A stretch of DNA of 37,456 nucleotides from contig JAOZVS010000137.1 in the NCBI GenBank assembly GCA_025869435.1, positions 1 to 37,456 on the forward strand, written 5' to 3'. The position numbers were made by a program, and so were the translations under genes. The notes beneath the pieces are model-generated. The model made no database searches. It was not told where the DNA came from and worked only from the letters and a program-made list of their open reading frames with translations. Positions 8,341 through 16,548 of this stretch are shown one piece after another; position 1 is the first letter of the stretch, and every line of letters begins with the position of its first letter. This stretch comes from Zavarzinia sp. GTDB lineage: Bacteria; Pseudomonadota; Alphaproteobacteria; Zavarziniales; Zavarziniaceae.

Positions 8341-8355
8341 TTTTAATCATTAAAA
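8341..8355. repeat. Perfect AT-rich 15-bp palindrome
   Basis: TTTTAAT-C-ATTAAAA is a perfect inverted repeat about 90 bases upstream of the putative nit promoter and 260 bases before the regulator gene. It lacks the GC stem and T-run of a terminator, so a protein-binding site is more likely. No regulator is assigned. Confidence 0.45.
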
Positions 8356-8555
8356 GCAGCAATACCGAGCCCCGACATCACCGATTCAAACGCGCCGCAA
8401 CCGTCCCCCGACCGCGAGCGAGGCTAGAGGTGGCGCGGCCCTTGCCCCTTGCGCAGATGCTTGCGCGGGGCTGAACAGCGGCGTTAAATGATGGGGCTGG
8501 CATCTTGCCGGACCGGACTGCCGGGACCGGGCATTTCGCTGGCGCGTTCTTCATA

Positions 8556-8599
8556 TGCAGTCAATTTTGGCAATATGCGCGCCTTGACTGCATTCAATT
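8556..8599. promoter_or_regulatory. Right operator cluster upstream of the MocR-type regulator gene
   Basis: TGCAGTCA (8556-8563) and TGACTGCA (8585-8592) lie 18-61 bases before the regulator ATG, in opposite orientations. The second belongs to TTGACTGCATTCAATT (8584-8599), an exact inverted copy of 8237-8252. Location just ahead of the ribosome site suggests autoregulation. Confidence 0.6.
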
Positions 8600-8616
8600 C
8601 ACATCAAGGTTCACAG

Positions 8617-10014
8617 ATGGCCCGCAAGCTCGTCGGCTGGGTACCCCATATCGGCAAGTCCACCCGCCCGCACTATATCGCCATCGCCGATGCGATCGAG
8701 ACCGACATGCGCGCCGGGCGGCTTGCCCCGAACGATCGCCTGCCGCCGCAGCGCCAGCTGGCCGAACAGCTGGGCCTGAATTTCACCACGATCGCCCGGG
8801 CCTATGTCGAGGCGCAGCGCCGGGGCCTGATCGAATCGCGGGTCGGCGCCGGCTCCTTCGTCCGCACCCTGGCGGCGACGCCCGCGACGCGCCCGGCCCG
8901 AACCGTCCAGTTGGTCGACCTGACCATGAACCTGCCGCCCGAGCCGCAGGACCCCGCCCTGGTCGAGCGGATGCGCCGGGGCCTGGCCGAGATCGGCGCC
9001 GACCTTCAGGCCCTGCTGCGCTATCAGGGATTCGGCGGATCGCCGGCCGACAAGGCGGCGGCCATCACCTGGCTGGCCCGCCACCGGGTGGAAGTGCCGG
9101 CCGACCGGGTATTGATCTGCCCCGGCGCGCATGCCGCGCTGATGGCGATCATGAGCACGATCCTGCGCGCCGGCGATACCATCGCCTGCGAGAGCCTGAC
9201 CTACCCGGGCGCGCGCGCGATCGCGGCGCAATTGGGCCTGACCCTGGTCGGCCTCGCCATGGACGAACAGGGCATCGACGCCGCCGCCTTCGAGGAAGCC
9301 TGCCAGAGCCGGGGGGTGAAGGCGCTCTACTGCAATCCGACCCTGCTGAACCCGACGACGGCGACGATCACCACGCGCCGCCGCCACGACCTGATCGCCG
9401 TCGCCCGGCGCCATGGCGTCAAGATCATCGAGGATGACGCCTATGGCTGCATCCCGGTCTCGCCGCCGCCGGCCTTCGCCGCCCTCGCCCCCGATATCAC
9501 CTATTATATCGCCGGCCTCGCCAAATGCCTGGGCGCCGGCCTTCGGGTCGCCTATCTGGTCGCGCCCGACGTGCGCAGCGCCTGGCCGCTGGCGGCCTTC
9601 CTCCGCGCCTCGACGGTCATGGCCTCGCCGCTCACCGTCGCCCTCGCCACCCACTGGATCGAGGAAGGCGTCGCCGAAGACGTGCTGACCACGATCAGGA
9701 CCGAGTCGCGGGCGCGCCAGGCCCTGGTGCGCGACATCCTGCCCGCCGGCACCTGGCAGGCCGACCCGGAAGGCTTCCATGTCTGGGTCAATCTGCCCGC
9801 GCCCTGGAGCCGGGCCAGCTTCACCGGCCACATGCGCAATTCCGGCATCGGCGTCGTCGGCAGCGATGCCTTCGTCGTCTCGCGCGAGCCGCCGGAAGCG
9901 GTGCGGGTCTGTCTTGGCGGCCTCGCCGATCGCAAGGCGGCCCAGCAGGCCCTCGAATATCTCGCCGATGCCCTGATCCACCCGGCCCCGGCGGCCACCG
10001 CCAGCGTCATCTGA
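8617..10014 (+). CDS. MocR-family transcriptional regulator (GntR wHTH plus class I aminotransferase fold)
   Basis: A 465-residue regulator. Residues about 16-85 form a GntR winged helix (LPPQRQLAEQLGLNFTTIAR; the RAYVEAQRRGLIESRVGAGSFV part follows). Residues 100-460 form a fold-type I aminotransferase-like domain. PLP-anchoring features are retained: K303 in AGLAKCLGAGLRVAYL and the D/Y pair in IEDDAYG (273-276). It may therefore bind PLP and sense an amino compound as an aldimine, as GabR and PdxR do. The start is ATG 8617, preceded by AAGG at 7-base spacing. An in-frame ATG at 8488 would place the operator sites inside the gene and is less likely. Divergent from nitB, it is the natural candidate regulator of the cassette. 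Confidence 0.9.
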   Translation: MARKLVGWVPHIGKSTRPHYIAIADAIETDMRAGRLAPNDRLPPQRQLAEQLGLNFTTIARAYVEAQRRGLIESRVGAGSFVRTLAATPATRPARTVQLVDLTMNLPPEPQDPALVERMRRGLAEIGADLQALLRYQGFGGSPADKAAAITWLARHRVEVPADRVLICPGAHAALMAIMSTILRAGDTIACESLTYPGARAIAAQLGLTLVGLAMDEQGIDAAAFEEACQSRGVKALYCNPTLLNPTTATITTRRRHDLIAVARRHGVKIIEDDAYGCIPVSPPPAFAALAPDITYYIAGLAKCLGAGLRVAYLVAPDVRSAWPLAAFLRASTVMASPLTVALATHWIEEGVAEDVLTTIRTESRARQALVRDILPAGTWQADPEGFHVWVNLPAPWSRASFTGHMRNSGIGVVGSDAFVVSREPPEAVRVCLGGLADRKAAQQALEYLADALIHPAPAATASVI

Positions 10015-10029
10015 GCCGGGAAAGCAAAA

Positions 10030-10060
10030 GGGCCGCCCGACATGGCCGGGCGGCCCCTTC
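10030..10060 (-). terminator. Intrinsic terminator between convergent genes
   Basis: GGGCCGCCCG (10030-10039) pairs perfectly with CGGGCGGCCC (10047-10056) around a 7-base loop. Read leftward, the stem is followed by TTTTGCTTT, so it best serves the response-regulator gene ending at 10082. It may also stop the rightward MocR transcript. Confidence 0.75.
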
Positions 10061-10081
10061 AGCTTCTCGATGGGCGCGGGC

Positions 10082-11122
10082 TCAGGCCAGCGCCGGCACC
10101 GAGGATTCGAAGCCCGGCGTGCCGATATTGACCGGCAGGCCCAGCAGAAAGTTGCGCATCCGGTCGCGGCACAGGTCGGTCGGCGCGATCAGCGTGCGGC
10201 GGCGATCCGAGGGGTCGGGCCGTTTCTGCAGCCAGCCGGTCGAGACCAGTTCGTCGATCTTGCGCATCGCCGTGGTCGACGGCAGCGTCGTCGCGTGACA
10301 GGCCGAGGTCACGGAAACGACCCGGTGCAGCAGCGACTGCTCGATCAGATAGAGCAGGATTTCCCAATTGGCATCGCCATCGACGCAGGACGGCAGCAGC
10401 TTGTCGCGGAAACGGCGCGCGGCCTGCAGCGCCTTGATCCGGTGCAGCATCTCGCCATCTTCCGGCGCCTGGCCCGGCAGGGTGCGCGGCTGACCGATGT
10501 TCAGCCGGTGCACCGGCTGGGACACGGCCGGCTGCGCCTGCATCGGCCCCGAGGAACGGGGCGACGACATGGCCGACGGCGAAGGCGCCGAGGATTCCCG
10601 CGACAGACGAACCGCGGCATTCTCGATGGTCGAGGTCAGTTCCTTGGCCTTGGCCAGGGTCTCCGCCAGCTGCACCGAAAGATCGCGGTCGTTGGGCTTG
10701 CTGTCCCGGCGCTGCTCCAGCGCCTCGGACGCGCGATGGATCGCGGCGACCAGTTGATCGAGATCGACCGGCTTCACCAGGAAGTCCAGCACGCCGAGCT
10801 TCAGCGCATTGATCGCACGGTCGAGGTCGGCGAAGGCCGAGAACAGAATGGTCTCAAAGATACGCGGTGAGCCCCCAAAGTGGCGCAACTCGCGTACCAG
10901 ATCGAGACCACTCAACCCCGGCATCTGCATGTCGGTGACCAGCAGGAAAGGCTCGGCTTCCGCCAGCATGTTGTCCAGTGCCTCGGCGGGCACCGAATAA
11001 GCATGGACGACAAAACCCTTCAGCTTCAGGAAATCGCCAACTTCCTCGACAATTGAGGCATCATCGTCGATCACATAGACAGGCGTTGAGATCGTGTTTG
11101 AACGATTCATACCAGGCATCAT
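10082..11122 (-). CDS. Response regulator with receiver and MarR-like winged-helix output
   Basis: A 346-residue protein. Its N-terminal receiver carries the acidic pair in VIDDDAS, phospho-acceptor D64 in VTDMQMPG and the conserved lysine K117 in FLVKPVD. A serine/proline-rich linker follows (about 150-215). The C-terminal part (about 240-330: TTLPSTTAMRKIDELV, then LQKRPDPSDRRR with a wing) looks like a MarR-type winged helix rather than an OmpR, LuxR or Fis output. The ATG at 11120-11122 follows GGGGAGGT at about 10 bases. Upstream in-frame ATGs lack such a site. It is divergent from a histidine kinase/receiver pair, which are probable partners. Targets are unknown, and the adjacent Tad operon is an attractive guess. 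Confidence 0.82.
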   Translation of the reverse strand: MMPGMNRSNTISTPVYVIDDDASIVEEVGDFLKLKGFVVHAYSVPAEALDNMLAEAEPFLLVTDMQMPGLSGLDLVRELRHFGGSPRIFETILFSAFADLDRAINALKLGVLDFLVKPVDLDQLVAAIHRASEALEQRRDSKPNDRDLSVQLAETLAKAKELTSTIENAAVRLSRESSAPSPSAMSSPRSSGPMQAQPAVSQPVHRLNIGQPRTLPGQAPEDGEMLHRIKALQAARRFRDKLLPSCVDGDANWEILLYLIEQSLLHRVVSVTSACHATTLPSTTAMRKIDELVSTGWLQKRPDPSDRRRTLIAPTDLCRDRMRNFLLGLPVNIGTPGFESSVPALA

Positions 11123-11555
11123 TGGCGAACCCACCTCCCCCCTTTGGGCGGACATAAGACCTTTATGCCCAATCGCGCGCGGAATGGAAGCGAATTCATC
11201 CAACCCGGCGGATGCCGCACCATCGGCGGGCATCACGGTTCAGTGTCTAACCAAAGATCGTGAACAAATCGCAAATTGGTCCAAAACAGGATGATTCGCG
11301 AGACGCGATGTGAAGGAACCATGTAATTTCATGCGATTGGAGAATGGGAGCCGGGTTTACGCCCTGTTCACCTAGTTTCCCTAGACTTCGCCGGTCGGGG
11401 TGTGGCGGGGCAGCCGCAGTGTGATTCCGGCGGCCAGCGACCGCGGGGCGACCGCGCCGTCGCCATGAGGGGGTTCTGGCAGTGTACGATCGGATTCTTC
11501 GGATCATCCAGGAACGGGCCGCATTCCCGCGGTTCTTCGGTCAGGGAGCATGACC
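11123..11555. other. Divergent promoter region between response regulator and histidine kinase
   Basis: A 433-bp spacer without a credible gene. The open frames across it are short and have no ribosome site. Promoters for both directions must lie here. The left half (11230-11330) is relatively AT-rich. No repeat or operator stood out strongly enough to name. Confidence 0.5.
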
Positions 11556-13232
11556 ATGGCCAATGCCGTCGACATGATCCCGCCCCCGGATCTGCTCAGC
11601 CTCGCCGCCGATTTCACCTGGCGCAGCGGCCCGGATTTCCGTATCGACGAAATCTCGCCGCTGGATGTCGGCTGCGACCCGGCCGTGATCCAGATGCTGC
11701 GCGGCGCGAAACTGGACCGCCTCGCCCAGCGGACGCTTTATCCCGCCCAGGGCGAACATCTGGGCCAGTTGCTGATGCGTCTCGCGCCCATGCGCGACAT
11801 CGCGCTCAGTTTCGCCCCGCGCGAGGGCGCGGTGGTGAATTTCACCCTGACCGGCACGCCCGCCGCCGATGGCGGCTATGTCGGCGTCGGCAAGGTCTGG
11901 AGCGGCCGGCCGTTCGATGAACAGCATCGCGGCGAACTCGTCGAACTGCTCGAGCGGGCGGAGGCCAACCGCAATCGCGAAATGCGCCTGCGCGAGGAGG
12001 CGGATGTCTTGCTCGCCTCGCTCCGCGCGCTGATCCAGCCGTCGCCCCTCGCCGACAAATGCGCCGAATTGTTCAGCCTCTTCGCCCGCCTGCTGCGCTT
12101 CGACGAGGCGCTGGTGGTGCGCCGGCGGACGCGCGACGAACTGCTGGTCGTCGTCGCCACCGACCCGGCGCTGTCGGGCATGAAGTGGCCCGATGGCGAC
12201 ATCATCAGCGCGGCCCTGATGGGCGAGGCCCTGGTCATCGCCGACATGGCCACGCTGAAGGAATGGCCCCAGTTCCCCGAGTCCCTTCGCCGGCGCTTCC
12301 GCAATGCGCTGGTGGCGCCCCTGACCATCGGCACCGAGGCGGCCATGCTGGTCGCCCTGCACAGGACCCCCGGTTTCTTCGAGCCGGCCCAGCTTGCCCT
12401 GATGCAGCGCCTCAGCCTGATCGCAACCCAGGCCTTCGAGGTCGACGAGCAGAAGAACATCCTGATCAACACGGCCAAGCTCGCCACCCTCGGCGAGTTG
12501 ATGACCGTGATCGCCCATGAGATCAGCCAGCCTCTGTCGGTCATCGCCATGGCGGTGAAGAATGCCAAGCTGGCGCTGGAGAGCGAGAACGAGCGGCAGA
12601 ATTCGGTCGGCTCGGCCGAACAGGCGATCGTCGTCTCCAAGCTCGACCGCATTCATACCCAGGCCCTGCGCGCGGGCGAGATCATCAGCGCCATCCGCAC
12701 CCTCGCCCATCCCGATCGCCGCACGCTCGGGCTTCGCCCGGTCTCGGTCACCGAGATCATGGACAATATCCGCCACCTCACGGAAGGCTCGCTGCGCAAC
12801 CGCGGCATCCAGTTGATCTGCGAAGCGCCGCCCTATTGCCGGCCGCTGAAGGCCAACCCGGTGTCCCTGCAGCAGGTCTTCCTCAATCTCGTCGTCAACG
12901 CGCGGGATGCCATCGCCGAATATTGCAGCAATCGCAACGAGCCGACCCGGGGCGAAATCCGCATCACGGTACATGACGACCGCATCTCCGATCGCGTTCT
13001 CGTCGAGGTGCAGGATACCGGCGGCGGTATTCCGGGCGACGTCATGAACCGGATCTTCGACGCCTTCTTCACCCTGAAGGAGGTCGGCCACGGCAGCGGC
13101 CTCGGCCTTTCCATCTGCCGGACGCTGATGACCGACATGGGTGGGACGATCAGTGCTTCCAATGTGGGCGACGGCGCCGTATTCAGGCTCGAAATCCCTG
13201 CTTACGTCGAGGATGCGGCAAGCGGATCATGA
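11556..13232 (+). CDS. Sensor histidine kinase with PAS-like, GAF, HisKA and HATPase domains
   Basis: A 558-residue soluble kinase with no membrane segment. Residues about 15-125 look PAS-like (FTWRSGPDFRIDEISP). About 160-305 form a GAF-like sensor. The HisKA box is LGELMTVIAHEISQPLSVIA, with phospho-histidine H321. The C-terminal ATPase has the N box (VFLNLVVNARDAI), G1 (DTGGGIPG) and G2 (GHGSGLGLSIC). The H-box style resembles the DctB/FixL group. The ATG at 11556 is 7 bases after AGGGAG; an ATG at 11550 sits too close to it. The stop overlaps the next gene as ATGA, so the receiver protein is its co-translated partner. The signal is unknown. A GAF domain suggests a cytoplasmic ligand. Confidence 0.9.
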   Translation: MANAVDMIPPPDLLSLAADFTWRSGPDFRIDEISPLDVGCDPAVIQMLRGAKLDRLAQRTLYPAQGEHLGQLLMRLAPMRDIALSFAPREGAVVNFTLTGTPAADGGYVGVGKVWSGRPFDEQHRGELVELLERAEANRNREMRLREEADVLLASLRALIQPSPLADKCAELFSLFARLLRFDEALVVRRRTRDELLVVVATDPALSGMKWPDGDIISAALMGEALVIADMATLKEWPQFPESLRRRFRNALVAPLTIGTEAAMLVALHRTPGFFEPAQLALMQRLSLIATQAFEVDEQKNILINTAKLATLGELMTVIAHEISQPLSVIAMAVKNAKLALESENERQNSVGSAEQAIVVSKLDRIHTQALRAGEIISAIRTLAHPDRRTLGLRPVSVTEIMDNIRHLTEGSLRNRGIQLICEAPPYCRPLKANPVSLQQVFLNLVVNARDAIAEYCSNRNEPTRGEIRITVHDDRISDRVLVEVQDTGGGIPGDVMNRIFDAFFTLKEVGHGSGLGLSICRTLMTDMGGTISASNVGDGAVFRLEIPAYVEDAASGS

Positions 13233-13627
13233 GTTCAGTGAAAGAGAAGCCGCGTGCCAAATCGCCGACCATCCTGGTCGTCGATGACGACGAGGATTTG
13301 CGCAGCGAGCTGGTCGAGCTGTTCGGCCGTATCGGCTACAATGTCCTTGAGGCCTGCAATGGCATCGAGGCGGTCGAGATCGCGCGCGAGCGGCGGCCCG
13401 ATGTCGTCCTGATGGATGTCGGGATGCCGCAACTGGGCGGCGTCCGGGCGGCGGAAATCATGACCCTGCTGCGCCACACCGAACAGGTCGTGCTGATGAG
13501 CGGCAACCCCGAACTGGTGGCCGAGGCGGCTTCGCATCGGGGCCTCGCGCCCATCGTGCTCAACAAGCCGCTGAGTTTCGACATATGCCGCCGGGTGATC
13601 GACAGCCTGGCGAAGCCGGGGGCCTGA
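13229..13627 (+). CDS. Single-domain response regulator (CheY-like receiver)
   Basis: A 132-residue receiver with no output domain. The acidic cluster is VVDDDED (19-25), the phospho-acceptor is D63 in VLMDVGMPQLGG, the switch serine is in LMSGNPE and the conserved lysine is in VLNKPLSF. The ATGA overlap with the kinase stop indicates one operon and a cognate pair. Without its own output it would act by protein contact or as a phosphorelay intermediate. The divergent receiver/MarR-like regulator is a possible end point. Confidence 0.9.
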   Translation: MSSVKEKPRAKSPTILVVDDDEDLRSELVELFGRIGYNVLEACNGIEAVEIARERRPDVVLMDVGMPQLGGVRAAEIMTLLRHTEQVVLMSGNPELVAEAASHRGLAPIVLNKPLSFDICRRVIDSLAKPGA

Positions 13628-13635
13628 AGCCCCCG
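13617..13635. terminator. Hairpin between convergent genes
   Basis: CGGGGGC (13617-13623) pairs with GCCCCCG (13629-13635) around a 5-base loop. It spans the stop codon of the receiver gene and is close to the end of the leftward Tad operon. There is only a weak T-rich tail on either side, so its efficiency is doubtful. Confidence 0.45.
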
Positions 13636-13650
13636 TCGCTTGCCTTCGTC

Positions 13651-13968
13651 CTACTTGGACGTGGACAGGCTTTCGATCTTGGGTCCGGCGCCGCCCTTGC
13701 CGATCGAGCCCAGATAATTCTCGTAGACCTTGCCGGATTCGGCGCCGCTCGTCGGCGCGCTGCGGCTGAGGGTCGGCGCGTTCTGCGCCTGCAGGATCGC
13801 GCGCGTGCGGGCGAAGGGCGGCAGGGCCGGCACCACCGGCGCCGCGCCGACACCGCCGAGGCTGGCCGGCCCCTGGTCCTGCGCCAGGGCCGGCACGGAG
13901 ACCGCGAGCCCGGACGTGAAAGCGAGGGCGAGCACGGCCGCGACAGGGCGGCTGAAAGTCTTCTTCAT
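13651..13968 (-). CDS. Small exported protein at the end of the Tad operon
   Basis: A 105-residue protein with a clear Sec signal peptide, MKKTFSRPVAAVLALAF and following, with probable cleavage after VPALA-QD. The mature part is about 75 residues, rich in alanine, proline and glycine, with a C-terminal YENYLGSIGKGG block and no cysteine. I do not recognise a family. The ATG at 13966-13968 overlaps the tadD stop as ATGA and has GGAG 9 bases upstream. That favours it over the in-frame TTG three codons earlier. Co-translation with tadD suggests a periplasmic or surface role in the Tad apparatus, which is inference. Confidence 0.72.
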   Translation of the reverse strand: MKKTFSRPVAAVLALAFTSGLAVSVPALAQDQGPASLGGVGAAPVVPALPPFARTRAILQAQNAPTLSRSAPTSGAESGKVYENYLGSIGKGGAGPKIESLSTSK

Positions 13969-14657
13969 GGTTTCCAACTCCGGGCAAAGGAAAGCGCGGC
14001 CTCCCGCTCGGCCGCCGGGATGGGTTGCAGAATGCCGTCGACCTGCTGCTCGTGCCCGCTGTTCAGGGCAGCGATCGCGAAATTGGTCCTGATCTGCGGG
14101 CTTTGCGGGCTGAGCTGCGTCGCGCGCGCCAGGATGTCGTAAGCCTTCGGGTAGTCCGACGTCTTCAGCAGGGCGAAGCCGTAATTGTTCAGAACACGGG
14201 GGTCCGTCGGCGCGGCCTCGGCCGCCCGGGCGAACTGCGGCACGGCCCCTTTCCAGTCCCCGACCTGGGCCCGCACCTGGCCGAGGCCGAAGGCCGCCAC
14301 CGGCTGCACCCGGCGCTTGTCGAGGGCGATGTAGATCTGGTCCGCGGCATCATACTGCTTCGTGCGCAGCAGGGCTTCGCCCTTCAGGCCCAGGGCCTCG
14401 ACGTCATTGGGGTGGCGTTTCAGGTAGTCGTCGAGAAACGCGAGGGCCGCCTGGGACTGGCCGCGCTCGTTCATGCCCCGGATCAGGGCGATATAGAGCG
14501 CGTCCTCTTCGGCGGTCGGCGTCACCACGCTTTCCCCCTGGACCGACATCGCGGGCGCCGAGCCTCGGCAGCCGGCGACGGCCAGCGGCAGCGCCAGCAA
14601 CACCACGGCCCAGGACAGGCGCCGCGACCGCAAGGCGGTAACCGGCACGATATTCAT
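13965..14657 (-). CDS. tadD: TPR-containing lipoprotein TadD
   Basis: A 230-residue protein with a lipoprotein signal sequence (lipobox LAVAGC, cysteine near residue 30). About four tetratricopeptide repeats follow, for example ALAFLDDYLKRHPNDVEALG and VLNNYGFALLKTSDYPKAY. TadD lipoproteins act at the outer membrane as pilotin-like assembly factors for the Tad secretin. This one has the right size and position, between tadC and the end of the operon. It overlaps tadC by ATGA and the small exported gene by ATGA. Confidence 0.88.
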   Translation of the reverse strand: MNIVPVTALRSRRLSWAVVLLALPLAVAGCRGSAPAMSVQGESVVTPTAEEDALYIALIRGMNERGQSQAALAFLDDYLKRHPNDVEALGLKGEALLRTKQYDAADQIYIALDKRRVQPVAAFGLGQVRAQVGDWKGAVPQFARAAEAAPTDPRVLNNYGFALLKTSDYPKAYDILARATQLSPQSPQIRTNFAIAALNSGHEQQVDGILQPIPAAEREAALSFARSWKP

Positions 14658-15580
14658 CCCCCGTTCACCTTGGTCAGACCCTCGATCAGCCGCGACACGG
14701 CGGGGCCGGCGATGACGATCAACAGGGGCGGCATCATGAACAGCATCATCACGACGGTCAGCTGGGTCATGCGCTGACCGATGGTCATGCGGGCGCCATT
14801 CATGCGCCGCTCGATCAGCGTGTCCGAGAAAATCTTCAGCGCCGCCGTCAATTCGGTGCCATGGGCCAGCGACTGGATCAGCAGGGCGGCGAATTCCCGG
14901 CCCTCGTCGACGGCAAGCCGCGTGCCCCAGCGCTGCAGCGAGACTTCATAGCCCTTGCCCTGATCGATATCGTTCACCAGCCGGTCGAGCGTGCCCTTGA
15001 TGGTGCCAAGGCCATCCGCCTCTTCCTGGGTCAGGTGGCGGAAAGCCTGTTCGATCGAAGCGCCGGAGCGGACCAGCAGCAGCAGCATGTCGATCAGGAA
15101 CGGCAATTCCCGCTCGATCCGCCGACGCCGGCTGCGCGCCAGCGACGACAGGTAATAACGCGGCCCGAGGTAACCGATGGCGAAGCCGACGATGCCGGAC
15201 AGCAGGGCCGTGCTCATCTTGGCCATGAGAAGACCGACGACGAAGGCCGCGATGGCGAGGCCGACACCGGCGACCAGGCGGAGGCCGGCCAGCCAATAGG
15301 GCGCGCCGGCATCATAGCGGCCGGTCGAGCGCATGATCTGCTCGAATTCGGTCAGGGTGCGCTGGCTGCGGGTCGTGGCGCGACCGACCATTTCGAAAAA
15401 GCCGCCGCCATCCACTTCCTCGTCGAGGACGGCGTCGCTGCGGCTGACATCGGCCATGCGGCCGCGCAGGCGCCTCGTGTCGCCGATATTGCGAACTTCC
15501 CCGACCAGCACATTGCTGCCGATGAACAGGAGGATCAGGGCGCCGATGACGAGCATGGCGGCGGCGATCATGTAGGACAT
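14654..15580 (-). CDS. tadC: Tad pilus inner-membrane platform protein TadC
   Basis: A 308-residue T2SS-F-domain protein. It has an N-terminal membrane segment (about 4-26), two central ones (about 100-145) and a C-terminal one (about 275-300). The cytosolic F domain contains ERELPFLIDMLLLLVRSGAS and SFIQSLAHGTELTAAL-like features (actual text LIQSLAHGTELTAALKIFSD). With TadB it forms the platform on which the TadA ATPase works. It begins 22 bases after tadB and its stop overlaps the tadD ATG. Confidence 0.93.
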   Translation of the reverse strand: MSYMIAAAMLVIGALILLFIGSNVLVGEVRNIGDTRRLRGRMADVSRSDAVLDEEVDGGGFFEMVGRATTRSQRTLTEFEQIMRSTGRYDAGAPYWLAGLRLVAGVGLAIAAFVVGLLMAKMSTALLSGIVGFAIGYLGPRYYLSSLARSRRRRIERELPFLIDMLLLLVRSGASIEQAFRHLTQEEADGLGTIKGTLDRLVNDIDQGKGYEVSLQRWGTRLAVDEGREFAALLIQSLAHGTELTAALKIFSDTLIERRMNGARMTIGQRMTQLTVVMMLFMMPPLLIVIAGPAVSRLIEGLTKVNGG

Positions 15581-15602
15581 GGTGTTTCCTCCCCGCCGCC
15601 GC

Positions 15603-16526
15603 TCAATATTCGACCCGCAGCAGGCGCCGCATGATCACGATGCCGATGACCTCGAGGCCAACCGCCACCGCCAGCATGGTCTGGCCCTTGTCCGCGAAGT
15701 AATCGAGATAGGATGGGTTCATCGCCATGATGGCGAGGCCGACCAGCGGCGGGATCGCCACCATGACGAAAGCCGTGCTGCGCAATTCCGACGACAGCGC
15801 CTTGAACTCGCCGCGCACCCGGATGCGGTCGCGCAGCACCCGGCTGAGGTGCTCGAGGATATAGCTGAGATTGCCGCCATAGCGCAGGTTGGTGCGCACG
15901 ATCATGGCCAGCATCGCCAGTTCGGCGACGCCGAGGCGCTGGGCCTGAACCCGCAGGGCATCCGGCAACGGCAGGCCGATCTTGAGCCGCAGCGCCACCG
16001 GATCGAAATAGCACCGCGCCGCCTCGCCGGAATAGATCAGAGCCTTGTCGAAGGCCTGGGCCTGACTGTTGCCGGTCGAGATCAGCTGGCGCAACCGCTC
16101 GAGAAAGCCCGGAAGCTCCTCGAGGAAGGCATTGACCTGCTTTTCCGCCGCCGCGCTGAGAATCTGGTAGGACAGACCGAGGTAACCAAGCCCGGCGGCG
16201 AGGCCGCCGAGCAACCCAAGAAGCCAGACGGCGATGACGACGACGACGAACAGCCCGGCGACAAAGGCGACGAAACGCTGGGGCGTGACCTTCCAGTCCG
16301 CCTGCGTCATGCGCCGGGTGATGCCCGACGACGACATCATCAGAAGACCCATCAGGCGTTCGGTCTCGGGGATGTCGCCATCCACATCCGTCGCCATGCC
16401 CATCGAGCGGCCGAGCTGGGCCAGCCGCTTGCGATAGACCTGGTCGGCGCGCCAGTCGTTGATATAGCTCTCGATCAGGTAGCCGGCGGCGACGGCGGCG
16501 AGCAAGGCAAGGCCGAACTGGATCAT
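15603..16526 (-). CDS. tadB: Tad pilus inner-membrane platform protein TadB
   Basis: A 307-residue T2SS-F-domain protein and the usual partner of TadC. Its membrane segments are at the N-terminus (MIQFGLALLAAVAAGYLI), near residues 95-130 and near 260-300. The F domain includes LEELPGFLERLRQLISTGNS and LGVAELAMLAMIVRTNLRYG. The ATG at 16524-16526 is preceded by GGGAGGGAC. A longer in-frame start at 16601 would lie in the cpaF coding region and is rejected. It is 22 bases downstream of cpaF. Confidence 0.93.
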   Translation of the reverse strand: MIQFGLALLAAVAAGYLIESYINDWRADQVYRKRLAQLGRSMGMATDVDGDIPETERLMGLLMMSSSGITRRMTQADWKVTPQRFVAFVAGLFVVVVIAVWLLGLLGGLAAGLGYLGLSYQILSAAAEKQVNAFLEELPGFLERLRQLISTGNSQAQAFDKALIYSGEAARCYFDPVALRLKIGLPLPDALRVQAQRLGVAELAMLAMIVRTNLRYGGNLSYILEHLSRVLRDRIRVRGEFKALSSELRSTAFVMVAIPPLVGLAIMAMNPSYLDYFADKGQTMLAVAVGLEVIGIVIMRRLLRVEY

Positions 16527-16548
16527 CGTAGTCCCTCCCCCGCCGCGG

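Larger units (their letters stand above)
8134..8616. other. Divergent nitB / MocR-regulator intergenic region
   Basis: This 483-bp spacer is AT-rich near both ends and carries no convincing gene. It holds the control signals listed separately: two clusters of the TGCAGTCA/TGACTGCA octamer, one on each side, a likely nit promoter and a perfect AT-rich palindrome. The central part (about 8360-8480) is GC-rich and shows nothing I can name. Confidence 0.7.

Noticed and set aside
8488-8616. Longer start for the MocR-type regulator
   Set aside because: It would place both operator octamers inside the coding region and lacks a ribosome site. ATG 8617 begins the conserved N-terminus.
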